Position numbers and translations under genes: made by a program
Notes under the pieces: model-generated
Seen by the model: the letters and a program-made list of their open reading frames with translations, nothing else
What the model was told of the DNA's origin: nothing
Databases searched by the model: none
Source: Nautilus pompilius
Taxonomy: Eukaryota; Mollusca; Cephalopoda; Nautilida; Nautilidae
DNA length: 64,000 bases
Assembly (NCBI GenBank): GCA_018389105.1
Contig: JACATO010000069.1
Location: 560,501-624,500 of the forward strand
Direction: 5' to 3'
Part shown: positions 10,986 to 24,300 of the stretch, in pieces
Numbering within the stretch: the first letter of the stretch is position 1
Layout: the number at the start of each line of letters is the position of its first letter

Positions 10986-13900
10986 CAGTGGTGTCCAACC
11001 CCTCGGGGTGCATGCGGCCCTCGACATGAGCAACAAGAACAATCGTTGTACATCTTCATTTTCCACTTCAACATTCTCATTTCTTTTTTTGCCACAATTG
11101 AAGAATAGACAACAACGCGAACAAGGAAGGTGGGGGAGATGGTGAGAATATGTTATGCCAGCAGTTTCTCTCACGCACTCGATCCACAATACAATGGAGA
11201 AGAGAAAGCGAAGAAAGATACGAAATCGTGGCGCCTCCAGATCACGTGAGAATCTACAGACAGTGGTTATTTTACGCCTATCGCCCGGAGTTGGTGGTGT
11301 TGGGGGGGGGTAGAGCTGTGATTTCGGAATGGTGAAACGTGGGGCTTTGTGTTTTTTTTATTAGGAGAAATCGTCATTGTAAAAAAATCGGTATCCATGG
11401 TAACTCCGAATCTGTGCCCTTGAAAGTGTGAATTGTTTTCAGCTTTACCAAATAAACCCTCTTTAACCGATCAGCTATCTCGAGGGAGGAATTGGTTTAA
11501 TGTACAGGGTGTTCCAAAAGTCTTGGGCACATTTTGACAATGAATATCTCGGAAACTATTAAGGATATAAAAACGCATCTGGTAAATTCAGAAAGCTTGT
11601 AATCTCAATTTTTACATGGAATGTTCAAAGATGTTCAATGTGAGCACCATTGGTCACACGACACACATCAAGCCTATAGTCCAATTCTTGCCAAACGCGT
11701 CCCAGCATTGCATTGTCAATGGTTGAAACAGCTTCTGTTATTCGTGCCTTCAGCTCATCCACGTCTCTGGGAATAGGGGGCACATATACCAATCCTTTCA
11801 CAAATCCCCACAAAAAGAAATCGCATGGTGTGAGATCTGGAGATCTGGGTGGCCAGGACATGAGATCGTGATCATTCTGCCCAGACCTTCCAATCCATCT
11901 GTCTGGCAGTTTTATGTTCAGAAACTGTCTAACCCTGAGGCTCCAGTGTGGTGGCGCTCCATCCTGTTGGAAAATGAAGTCACCAGACTCTTTCTCACTC
12001 AATTTATCCATTAACTAAAAAATCTGAAAAGATATCTAAAAAAATCTTAATCTAAAAAAATCTTAATATCTGAAAAGAAATAAAAAAATCAATAGCCTTA
12101 CAAAAAAATTAATGTAATTAGCTTTAAAATGACACAACTTTTATCTTACTACCATTCATAGTTAAATAGATATGGGGACTTCAAATGTGCCCAAGACTTT
12201 TGGAACACCCTGTACTTTATGGTAATTTCTCTAAGTTTGTTTGTTATTCTTATTTCGCTGTTCGACATAGGAGTCGTTCGATTTTTTTTTTTTTTGAATA
12301 TCGATTATTGAAAATTGATTTCTCCGAAAATACTTTTTTGGGAGCTGGGATTGGTGTGGTGGGGGGAAGGAGAGAGGAGAGACGAGCCGAGGATGGATGG
12401 TTTCACAAGATAACTCGTGATTTCTCTTTAAGAGCGTTTAACGTGCCGCGGTGAGTTTGACTAATACTTTTAACTTTTGGTTTTAGAATAATCGCATGGA
12501 AATGAGCGAAGGAGAGAGAAATCCGGTGATGTGAAGCGGGGAATCAACGAAGGGCCGGGAAAATCGCAGAATTAATGAGGAAATTGGTGCTTTCAATTCT
12601 TCATGGGAGTGTGATTTTCCCCCATCCCCCATCGGTGATGGCAGATGATAGAGAAACCCCTGTGCTTTGCTGTCAGTCGTTATCGACAACGAAAAACAGC
12701 AAATATTCAGCAACACTCCGAAACGATCCACGGCAGTTTTAACAGGAATTATCCGAATGGCAGCGAATTAGGACAGGATAAAGTGAATACTCTTAAAAAC
12801 AACTTCAGTGCTCAGAGAAATGCTTTTCATCGGGTGGCGAGCACGAGTAATTGTGTCACTGCAGCATCTCTCGGTATTAGCTGGATTTTGGAAAAGCATC
12901 AGAAGCCACAGGATGTTTCCTAGAATGTATTAATTCATTATTTGTGGATTTGAAAAAGCAAACATGATATCGAAAAACAGATATCGTCACTTCAATCGTC
13001 CCATCAAATTGTGCCGAGACGTGTTGAGATGCTTTCTTTAAATATTTCTGAGCAGTTCCGCCGCGATTTGGATAGCGCTGCTGGTTTCAGATTAGCCCCA
13101 GACGAGTCTTGCGATATCACAGATACAGTACAACTGATGGTATGGATCAGATATGACGTGAGGAATGAATTTAAGGAGGAGTTATTGGCTTTGAGGCCAC
13201 TAAGAAATACAACACGTGGTGAAAATAACTATGCAGCAGTGAAGAAATGTTTAATTGAAAATTGCATTGACATTCAAAAGCTTTTATCGATCACAACGGA
13301 TGGTGCTCCAGCAATGGTAGGAAAGAACAATGGAGTTATTGCGTTACTGCGATCGGATAGAGATTTTCCAGATTTTCAATCGTATCAATGCATCATCCAT
13401 CAGCAGTCTCTGTGCTCGAAATTGAAAGAAAATGAACTTGATTCTGTTATGGCAATAGCTGTTAGGATAGTGAACTTTATTAGAAGTCATTCTTTGTACC
13501 ACCGACATTTTAAGATGCTACTTCATGAGTATGATGCTGCCTATGAAGATGTGATTCTTCACAATCCTATTCGTTGGTTAAGCAAAGGCAAGGTGCTGAA
13601 CAGATTATTGAAGCTAATTCCAGAAATAAAAGAATTTTTAAAAGAAAAAAATCATAACAATTTATTACATCATTTTGAAAACGAGTCTTTCATTGTTAAA
13701 CAGGCATTTTTATCCGACATCACCCAACATCTCACTGCCCTAAATTTTAAGATGCAAGGTCCCAAACCAAATGCTGCCCAACTTAGTGAATGAAAATGCT
13801 GTGTTTGAAACGAAGCTCTCTCTATTTGCTAGTCAATTGAGGCAGCTAAATTTCTTGCACTTCCCAGCGTTGGCCAAAATTGCTTCAAATAACTTGAATT

Positions 13901-14450
13901 TGATCGAGCGAGAACAGTTTTACGAATCAATGGAAATATTAAAAGCCAACTTTTCTTCTCGATTTCAAGATATTCAGCATTTACTTCCAGTTGTGCGATT
14001 TGTAGGCAACCCATTTTTCTGTGATATCTTGGTAGTTGGTGGAAAGATGAAGCATTAGGAGGAGAAGCAGCTGGAGATAATTGGGTTGCAGTATGATTCG
14101 ACTCTAAGGAACAAGCTCGAGGAAACGACAACAGCAGAATTTTGGATGAAATATGTTTCCAGCGTTGACTTTCCGTGTGTCTACAGGTGCCGCAAGAAAA
14201 TCTTGACCATGTTTGGCAGCACCTACACTTGTGAAAGGGGGGGATTCTCTGTCATGACAAACATAAAGTCGAAAAATACGAACTCGTTTGACTGATGAAC
14301 ATTTACAAGATTTGGTGAGGGCAGCAGCAACACAATACCAGCCAGAAATTAAGGATACCAATTCAAGGCCAAGCATCTAATCAATTGTGTTCATAAAATT
14401 ATGGTTATGTTATTGATGGGGTAAATAAAAATTTCTTCCTGTAATGTCGT
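10986..14450 (+). mobile_element. Decayed autonomous hAT transposon
   Basis: The left end starts with a typical hAT terminus, CAGTGGTGTCCAACCCCTCG, at 10986. A matching right end and the 8-bp duplication (left flank TTATAGAC) were not found, so the right limit is approximate. The transposase reads on the plus strand in broken frames. A BED-finger-adjacent part lies at about 12645-12923. The core at 13011-13793 contains DESCDITDTVQLMVWIRYDV and TTDGAPAMVGKN. Continuations are at 13771-14058 and 14086-14295. The dimerisation domain (CERGGFSVMTNIKSK) shifts frame before the TAA near 14378. The family is that of vertebrate ZBED5, SCAND3 and GTF2IRD2-like hAT proteins. Several frameshifts make it non-functional. 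A mariner at 11515-12212 is nested in the 5' part. Confidence 0.85.
11515..12212 (-). mobile_element. Internally deleted Tc1/mariner-superfamily element
   Basis: The ends are perfect-looking inverted repeats beginning CAGGGTGTTCCAAAAGTCTT, of about 29 bases, flanked by TA on both sides (11513-11514 and 12213-12214). The minus strand encodes only the C-terminal 128 residues of a transposase (11625-12011). It has QQDGAPPH with the second catalytic Asp, PPRSPDLTPCDFFLWG with the third, and a C-terminal tail VCRVTNGAHIEHL. The spacing between the two acidic residues is 46, unusually long because of an extra DHDLMSW-like insertion. The N-terminal DNA-binding domain and the first Asp are missing, so it could move only with a helper. 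Confidence 0.9.
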
Positions 14451-15230
14451 TTTTTTTTTTCATGCCAACATCGTTCTCAGTTTTTCACAGATATAGTGAA
14501 ATAAGAGAAGTATGGTAGATTCCTTTTAGATGTACTATAGCAAGAAATGTATTTTGAAAAAGTCTGTTAGACGATAGTGATGCTGAGCTAGAAGCATTAT
14601 TTCTTAAACACCATGTGTCTTATTTCCCTTCAAGCAGACTTGGGATGGAAGGTGTCGAATATTATATTCAGGAATGTTATGGGTTATGTCCCTTTAAACA
14701 AAACAAAAAAAGTTTAAAAAAAACAACAAAAAACTGCTTATATTTAGTCTGAAAATCCGGTTGTTTGTTGGTTTATTAACTTTCTGCGTCGGATGGTCCT
14801 TCGTTGCCGTATAACTTACAAATATTACAGAAACCAAAAATTGTTTTAAATAGTAATACTAAACCCGTAGGCGAAAGTACACAAGATCACGTATATCCCG
14901 AGACAATTCTAAATTATATGTGGAATTAGTGTAACTATCTGTCTGAAGCTGAATGTCGTCTTCTCGGATATATTTAAGTATCTGACCAATTAAGATATCA
15001 ACAATAATCAATAATAATAATAATATATATATCATAATAATAATAATAATTTAACTTGTATACACAAATAGTTTAGTTCTCTAGTAATTTTCCTTTAGGA
15101 TATCTAAAATTGTTGCATATACATACATATATATATATATATATAAATATTTGTTATATACATCTTTGTTAATATATTTAAAATATTTTTAATCAGAAGA
15201 ATACTAATTTTTCTAACATATACGGTAAAC
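14451..15230. other. AT-rich interval upstream of TCP1
   Basis: No gene seen. Contains ATA/TAA microsatellite runs near 15003-15050 and an AT dinucleotide run near 15126-15145. Just after it, the sequence switches to the CpG-rich TCP1 promoter region. Confidence 0.5.
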
Positions 15231-15360
15231 AGACTGTGTGGTGGGGGGGGAGGGGTTGGCCTGGGAGCGAGTGCAGGTGACTAACTAACTGTTCCGCCTC
15301 CGGCCGATTCCGAGCTTTCGTTAAGCACCACGCGGAGAGAAAGGCATTCAATCCACCATC
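15231..15360 (+). promoter_or_regulatory. CpG-rich TCP1 promoter and 5' untranslated region
   Basis: Base composition changes abruptly to GC- and CpG-rich, including CCTCCGGCCGATTCCGAG. There is no TATA box at a usual distance. The start codon lies inside an ACCATCATGGCGGAC string, close to the YY1 consensus AAGATGGCGGC often found at housekeeping starts. A CpG-island promoter is the natural reading; transcription start is not determinable here. Confidence 0.6.
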
Positions 15361-18300
15361 ATGGCGGACACAGCTTCAGCCCTGACTGTCGGCGGCGACC
15401 GCACCACCGGCCAGTCTGTTCGGACCCAAAACGGTATGGTAAACGTATTGCAGCATTTATATTAGGAGCTCTTCGATCAGATTTTTTCAGCCGGGCTGTG
15501 TTAAATCGAAGGCGTACTTGCTCTCGTGTGGCTTTCTGAGCACGTGGCTGGCTGGCGGGGGCTGGGTAGTGGGCAGAACCTTCTAGAATGATTACCGGAA
15601 AAAGGGGGAGAGGATTTCCCTGTTTAACGTTGGTTTTATTGCCTGTTGTAAGTTTGCGAACCTTGGTCCTCGAACTGGTATGCAATAAAGTTTATTCGAC
15701 TGGTTATTACTACTACCAAATGATGAATAGTTGGTGTGGTGTATTGTAGATTGAAAGCTTTGATTCGAGATCTGCCCCCTCTCTCTCTCTCGTGGGAGGG
15801 GGGGGGGTCTCTCTGTCGTCTCCTTTCCTTCTCGTTCTGGAATTATGAAATTGTCGTAAGTGCATGGTGGTGGTGGTGGTGGGGTTGTTTTTAAATGGAA
15901 TTGTTTCAAAATAAATAAGAGCAGCCAGGGAGAAAGGGTTAAAGCTTTCACGGTGCAATAATAAAACTGCTTAATAATGGCCGTCGCTCTTGTGGTTTTA
16001 AAATCAAAACGCCGCAGACTCGTTGGAAATTCCAGGGACCAGCAATTAACGGAGCGAGTACTTGAACAGTTACGCCCCATCACCACCACCGCCAGATTCT
16101 GCTTTTCAGTTTCTTCTTTCACTTTGCTCTCTACCACCCTCTTCCCCCCCATTATTTTTCAGTGATGGCCGCCAGCGCGATCGCCAATATAGTGAAGAGC
16201 AGCCTGGGACCAGTTGGCCTCGACAAGATGTTGGTGGATGACATAGGGGTGGGTATAACCATACCAGTCGTGTACTGCTATTCTCTCTGGATCTGTCACC
16301 TGTAAAAGTTGGAATTTACCTTGGATTTATTCATACAGTTTGCTTAAAGGTTATTTCGGAAATACGTGTTGTGTACAGATTTATTCCCACCACCTTATTA
16401 GTAACTGAACCAGGGGCGGACTGAGAGTATTATAGGCCCTCGGGCATAATTGTTCACTGGGCCCCTTAGTGCTGATGTCAGAGGCTGCAAAGCCCCAGAT
16501 AAGGGGAGGGTGGTTTTGGGGGTGTCAATTTAAAAATTAGTTGTCTCAGACTGCATCTGGAGTATATTGGAGTATTCATTTAATAGAATTTACATGGGAA
16601 TCTCTTGCAGCTGTGGGCCCCTTGTAGCTATGGGCCCTCGGGCAGTGCCTGATTGACCGATGGCTCAGTTCGCCCCTGAACTGAACTGACTGTTAATCAG
16701 TTAGTTCAGTTATTACTACTAAGGTGATGGGGGATGGGAGAATGCCTAAACTAATTCATTGCTTTTTTTGTAAATAAAATGCATAGCTATCAATATCTCT
16801 ACATACTTGATTTAAAAGGAAAAAAAAAAAATCTGGACATTTGCCTTTAACATTTTAGGGATTGAAGTTCATTGCTGTTGTCTTGGAAATTTCGATGGTG
16901 TATTTTTTTTTGTTGTTGTTGCTGCTATTTTCTGTAGCAAAAATGTTGTCTAATATCCAGGATGTGACAATAACAAATGATGGAGCAACTATCTTGAATT
17001 TGTTGGAAGTGGAGCACCCTGCAGCGAAAATTCTTGTGGAGCTGGCTGATTTACAAGATCAGGAAGTGGGGGATGGGACCACCAGTGTGGTGAGTTCACT
17101 CTTATTAAATGCTACAAGGATTTACTTTCTATCTTAACATTTTTTGTGGAAAGTTATTTCAGTCCTGTTGTCTAAATTTTATGCTTATTAAAATCTTTAG
17201 TATACAAAAACATCAAAGGATCTGTGAAAGCAAGCTATAATTCTCAGTAACATAACAATCTGTGTATCATAGAAGCCACCATTGTTTACATTATAAAACT
17301 ATCATTTGTCAGAAATTGGTAGTTGCCTGCTTTTTCCAGTGCAACCTTTGGTAGAGTTAGCATCGGTTTACATTGTCATAAATTTCCAACATTTATAACA
17401 ATGTGTTACCTTAAATAAGAAAGAAAGAGGAATTTTTAGATGATCTAAAGGAAAGACCATTGACTTAACTATTTGTGGATACAGTTGAATTCTGCATTTA
17501 ACCCTTGACTGATGATATAGGGTTAAAAATCTCCTGTGTGTGCAAAAAAAAAAAAATCAAAATTTTTTTTCTTTATGAAATGATAGATTTGCAAGCAAAA
17601 TTAAGATGGATATACAAAAACAACACAAAAATACCCCAGAAACATTATATAACTACCTTTTGTTTTGAGCTAGTGGAGTGCTGAGTAAGACGCAGTAGAG
17701 GGTAGCACCGACAAGTCGAGAAATCTTTCTTGATCTTGCAATATGAGAATTGGGCATCTACATATGGTTGGTTGGTTCTATCAGAAATAGGCAAAATTGG
17801 TATGAAACAACCACCGTGTGACCACACAAAGGCTAAGCACATGTAGATAGGTCACAGCTGGCAGTGGCATCCCATGCTGGCCAACCACCATGTGATGTAT
17901 CTGATGGTGAGTATTCCTTCTCATCACAGATCATCCAACATTATCAAAATTTTTCTGTCTGGTCAGCATATGCTTCTACATCATGTGAGGTATCACCCTG
18001 AAAGGCCAAGGGATGTGTTGAAATATTGCTGTGGAGTCTTGTTAATATCAGATTGAACACAAACAACAAATTAGGATTACAACATTTGCAGAAAAGTATG
18101 CAAGTCCAATTTTTATTGTTATAAAATTCAATAGAAACTTCCAAAACTAAATATAAATATACAATAAACTTGTACTATCAAAAATGAAATTTTGAGTTAA
18201 ATTTCTTAATTTGAGTGTGAATGTAAAGATAGATAAAACTGGCTTTTTTTTTTAAAGCAATTCAACAGAGTGAAAATTGCAGGAGTCACCTGATAATCAC

Positions 18301-21300
18301 TGGTTAAAAACAGACACCCAGGTTTTTGATACCAGAACCAATAATAATGTTTGCGGTTTGTTTTGAATATTTTTCCTTGGTTACAAATATATTGAAAAAA
18401 GAACTATTTTAAACCTCCATTTCTCCAGAAGATTGTCTCACAGAGTAATTCAGCTTAGAGGCATTCCTTGATTTATGAATTTTTGCTTTAACAAAATTTA
18501 AATTGTGCACCATGAACAAGAAGCTTCTGGATCAGTGTACTGTGCACTTTGTGCCTGCATCATGATTTTTCTTCCTCCCAGTTTGTACAATGGTTAGCAT
18601 ATACTCCATTTTCCCAAATTTACACGCTGTTGCCATTTACTTCAAGCATCCTTCAATATGAGTAGCAAGCTATAAGTTCAGGAGAACACTTGGTAAACAT
18701 TGTTTCCTCAGCTTAGCTGCATCAAGTGTGAGAACTATTCTCAACATCGCTGACAAAATCAAAGGCAGTGCAAATTATGATGGAAAAACTGTTCAACATT
18801 CAAACATTCAGTATATACGGTTTGAAGGCCAAAGCCAGTGAAATGTGTCATTGAGCTTGGTGATGATTCAAGAGTAAGTGCAGCCTTTATGGTAAGATTT
18901 GAAGCAACAAGATGGCATTGAAGGTTCTTTTAAGGGCAAGAAACATTCAAAGCTAGCCATGGCTGTTTTGAACACTTTAAACGGTAAGTAATCCAATCTT
19001 TATAACATTTGTGTAAGTGGGGAGGCAGCAAGTGCAGATAGTGTAATGGTGGAGAATTTCCCCTTATGAGTTAAAGATCATTGAGGGTAGGAGGGCTACA
19101 TGGAAAAAAATACTGTCGTGCACTTACATCTCAAAGGAGGAAAGGAAAACATCAGGGTTCCAGACATTAAAAGATAGTCTTACACTTCTTGGAGGCAACA
19201 CCAAGCGTGATTGCAGACTGAAACCTTTCTTAACTTACACAGCTCCAAGGCAAATTTGCCTGTGGTCTGGTGATTGAATTGTAAAGCTTGGATGACTGCA
19301 TTGCTCTTCCAAGATTACATAACCACATATTTATCCTCATTCATCACAAAATATTGTGCAGACAACAATCTTGACAAGATACTGCTGCTCTTTGGCAATG
19401 CCCCTGCTTGTCCCATTCACTGAGAGGATTTTTTGGTAAGAATGTGTTGTTTTTGCCACACGACACTGCTTCATTGATACAGCAAATGGACTGGGACACT
19501 GTTATCACTGCCTTCAGTGTGCCACCTCATGAAGCAGATTTTCACAGGGATGGACAGCGAAGATAGACCCTCCATTAAAGTGTTTTGGAAGGGTCTTAAT
19601 GTTTAAAAGGCAGTGGGGAAATTTAACTGGTGGCTGTGAATGGTGTTTTGCGAGAGAGGTGGCCAGAGTGTATTCATACCTTCTAAGGGTTTGAGGGTGT
19701 TTCGAAGAATGTTCATAAGCATATTGTCAAATTAGTGGAAGAAGCTGGCTTTAGTGAAGTGGGTGATTCTGGTGTTGAGGATTTGCTTGAGTGTCAGAAA
19801 CTTTTGAGCAAAAACCTAATGAGGTTGAAAACTAAAGGGCAGCCCAGCAACAAGAAGAGACCAAAGTAAATACCCACTGCCAAAATTCCTCTCTATAAAA
19901 TGAAACATGATTTGGCCAGGCTTAATCATTTTGAACAAGGCTTTGCAATTTTTAGAGATGACTATCCTAACATAGAACACGCTATCACCTTGACCCGGAA
20001 TTGGAGGATGCCTTTTGTTGCTATAGAGAACTTTACCAGATCAAGAAAACGAAAGTTGTTCAAACAACTCTTGATGCTTTCTTCAAGCCTCATACGCCAG
20101 TAACTCCTGAAAATCCCACCTTCGAAAACCTGAACTGTCATTCTCATCTGCATTATAAACTCCAAAACACAGCCAAGAATCCTCACCAGCCCCCAGTCAC
20201 TCATCTCAACATGTTAAGTTGCTTATAGGAATTAGGTGAGTTTTATTATTACAGTAGAGTATTATTATAAAGGGAGAGTAGAGTTTGTTAATGTATCATC
20301 TTGAATTATGAGAACACATCCTTATTTTTTACTTTTAAAAGAATGGGAATTATTTTCTCAATTTCTGTTTAGGAATGCATCCTATTCATAAATCAAGGAA
20401 TGTTTGTATGCACACAATTCATTAATATGAGCCTGAAAGTAATATAGACAATGTGATGTGACACTTATGAAGGATTTGACATATTGTTTTGACTTGTTAA
20501 AAGTTTGGCTAACTACCATAGTTGATCTAGTCTCATCATGTACTCTAACTTGACTTATGAATGAAGAAAGGAAAAATGAGGAAAATTAGCTAATTTGATT
20601 TATAATCCAAAAAAATATGGTACTGGAGTTGGTTGTGATTTTCTGCCATGTTGTGTGCTTGTGGATTTTTTTTCTCTCTCAAATCAAGGATTAAAAGATT
20701 ACTGCTAAAGGTATTGCCTTATTGTTGGGTAATCATATATGCAAAAGTGCATCGTGATTGTCACTGGTTATTTTCCTTGAATAAAAATACCCGTTTTTGT
20801 TCCCATTGGTACAGTATAATTCCTTTAATGTGGCAGGGACTGAACCACAGGTGTCACATTAGATACTGTGCCGCTTTACATCTACATAGTTGAATAATAG
20901 GCATAATTTACCTATAATACAAACAATAGCTTGCCTATAATAGTAATGTATAAGTAAAATAGGATAAACAATACTTGTAGGAGTAAACAGTTTAGCTGTA
21001 CTGTACTGTAGTGCTAATGCTAAAAAAACTCTTCATTCATTCTATGGCTAGTTGATGGGCTCTTCTTTGATGGTGCACAGTGTTTTCACAGAATAGCTGT
21101 ATAGCAATGATAAATTACACTGGGTTGTCTGAAGGTCATGGTAATTTTATAACCACCACTTTAGGGCTGCATGAGCAAGTTTTCTTGATTGTGTTCTGGA
21201 GAAAAAAAATTTCTTGCATCTAAGATGAAGCATTTTAAATGTTCCAAGTACAAAATTTGCATGGCTAGTAATCAAACCAGGTGAGACTTGGTGTGCAGGA

Positions 21301-24300
21301 TTTAATACTTCTTAAAATACTTCATATTCCTGATAATACATTTTATGTAGGATTTGAAATTTTCATTGTCTTTAATTAAAAATTTTTTTAGACTTTTCAA
21401 TTTTGGTCCATTATGCAGTTAAAACAGCAAAAATAAAAAGAAACCTAAATAATTCATTTTTAAATAATGAAAAGTATCTACAATGTGCTAGAATTTTATC
21501 TTAAAATTTTTTTAAAAATTTATTCTTAAACTTTATATTATACCTAATATTAGAATGTTCTTTAATGATTGATACCTAGTGTTATTTTTTAGGTAATGAT
21601 CGCTGCAGAATTGTTGAAAAATGCTGATGAACTGGTAAAGAACAAGATTCACCCTACTACTATCATAAGTGGGTTCAGGTTGGCTTGCAAGTATGTAGTT
21701 TTCTTAATTCTCATAACCTTAGGACTTTGTATTTCAGCATTTTCAGTGTTAACTGGAGTTAGGTTTGGTAAATAACACCAGACTTCTTTGTCTTTAATGA
21801 AACCATTTAAAATACAAAGACCACTGCTTTTGTTTGTGTGTGTTAATTTCCATTATGATTACTTGCAGGGAAGCCTGTCGATACATCCAGGAGAATTTGA
21901 CAGTGAACACAGATGAACTGGGACGAGAATGCATTGTGAATGCAGCCAAAACCAGCTTAACCAGCAAGTTGATTGGAAGATATCCTTTGATTGGACTAAT
22001 AGAAAGCTTTTTGTTTTAAACTGCTGTAATGCATGTAGTTTTAGATTGCTGCAAATTGTTTTATTTCAAAAATTTTTTTCCACTTTTCCTAATGATTACC
22101 ATCCATTGTTTGCATTTCTATACAGTCTCCGACTTACTTCAGCATAAGGTGGGAACGTATGCACACTAACTAACTATTTTATGTAGACAAATTGTGCATG
22201 TTAAATAGTAAATTTAATTAGTGAGACAGTTACATGGAACCAAGTGGTTTGAGGTTTTATACAAATCACACTTTTCAAAATACTGTACTACAATGTAAAA
22301 TAATGCCCACAAAAAAGTTTTACAATTTATAAGATGAATGATCATAGAAAAGAATTTTTTTAATCATGAAAAATAAATTGCAACAAAAATTACTTTTTAA
22401 AGAAAGTTTCTTAATGGGATAAGATGTAGAAAAATTGATTTCCTTTTTGGTAATTTTTTGTTTGTTTGTTACTGCAGTATTTTACTGTAACAATTGGTGT
22501 TTGTTTTTTTTAACAATTCATAATGATTCAGATTTTTTTGCCAACATGGTTGTTGATGCTGCTTTTGCAGTAAGAGTTTCTGATGGGAAAGACAAATTTA
22601 AATATCCAATAAATGCTGTGAATGTGCTAAAGGCGCATGGCCAGAGTAACAAAGAAAGTATGCTAGTGAACGGTTATACATTGAACTGCACTGTGGCTTC
22701 CCAAGGTAAGAACTTGTAGCGCTACTAAATGGAAATGGTTGTGTACCTCCGTTTTTCTTGTTGCTCTTGCATTTTATCATTTTTATTGTAAACAGACCTT
22801 TAAGACAGACAAAAGAAAATTCTGGTAGAATTAATTTAAAAGAAAATCTTTAGTGACTGGTAATCTGTCATGAGAAAGGAACTAACTTTTAGCATCACTG
22901 TTGAGTGTCATGGAATCTAATTTGTTATAGTTTCATCCAAGTCATAAAATGACAATTTTATGGTAACAATATTAGCATAAATTTGTTTAACTAACTTGCC
23001 ATGAAAGCACTTTTGGGTTACTTTTATAATTTTTATTTATGATATTTAATACATTATTTGTTTTGTGGCATTAGAAAAGAAAACAAGGAATAAAAACCTC
23101 AGTCATTTTGAAAAGTTGATAGTAATTGATTTGGTCATGTTTGTTTACAACTCGTACTAGAAAAACTAAACATGTCAGAGTTTGTTTTTTTGTTGTGTGT
23201 GTGTGTGCGATCCTAAACTAGTGAAAGTCACAAAAATATAAGATTATTAAATGACCTTAGATCCCAGTGATAATTTTTTTTTCTTTTTGCAAATGTGTAA
23301 CCTAGTGATTGTATCTTGGTGTGAGGTTTATATGGAGGAGTTATCTTCCTTTGTAGTATGTAATGTTTCGTACCATCCACCACTTCAGCCCTTTGAACTT
23401 GCTCCAAGAATTGAAGTGGTAAATGACCTAAAATTCTACATGAGTAAATGCAGATATGACCCCTCATTGTACTGTGTACCATCAGTAATGCCGAAAACCA
23501 TTGTTGGGAACTTAAATATACTTAAAACTAATATTTCAACAAAAGGCAATTAAAAATGTATGAAATAATTACATCTTGTTGAACAGAATTAAATCTAAAA
23601 TCTTGCTTGTCATTTCTAAAAGGTACTTAAAAATATAAAATATTTTCCAAAATATCTCTTCTACATACTAAAAAAACAATTTTTATCTGTTAAATTATAA
23701 ATTTGTAATCTTTATCTTAGTTATTGTATTGTTTCACTAATCTTCTTTGCTATCTGTTTTAACAACAATTATATAAATATGTGAAGAGTAACCAGATTTT
23801 TCTAAAGTGGTATGTAGAAATACTGGAGTCTAACTTATAAATTTCAATTTTAAATCCATGTATGAAAGTTGTACATCATTCATTGTTTAATCTTCAAAAT
23901 CTTTACCTGTACCTTGTTAACTCATAACTTTTTTGAAATAACCTTGTAATACATCTTTTAGTATAAATCAAAAATATTTTAATTTATTGAAATTAATGCT
24001 GCCAGATCTTTATTTCTTGCCATTCATTAATCATCATCTAGTTTTACTGCAGAAGGAACTGCTTTCACCACAGTATCAAGATTGACACTAAACTGAATGT
24101 TTATGTGGCAATTGGTTGTCCTTACTAATTTGTATGAATGCAAAACAGATGATCTATAGAAAGCACATTCAACAGCTGGCAACATTTTTCATCAAAGACA
24201 GATTTGTCTTATTAGATGGCAGGACAATTAATAACAAGTTGAAATGCTGATAGCAGAAGTATTCAAACTATGGTCATTTCTGTTGGGCTAGACTTGTTTT

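Noticed and set aside
16862..17137. Open frame with its own ATG upstream of TCP1 exon 3
   Set aside because: The real exon starts at 16961 after an AG acceptor; the preceding hydrophobic residues come from the intron's pyrimidine-rich tract.
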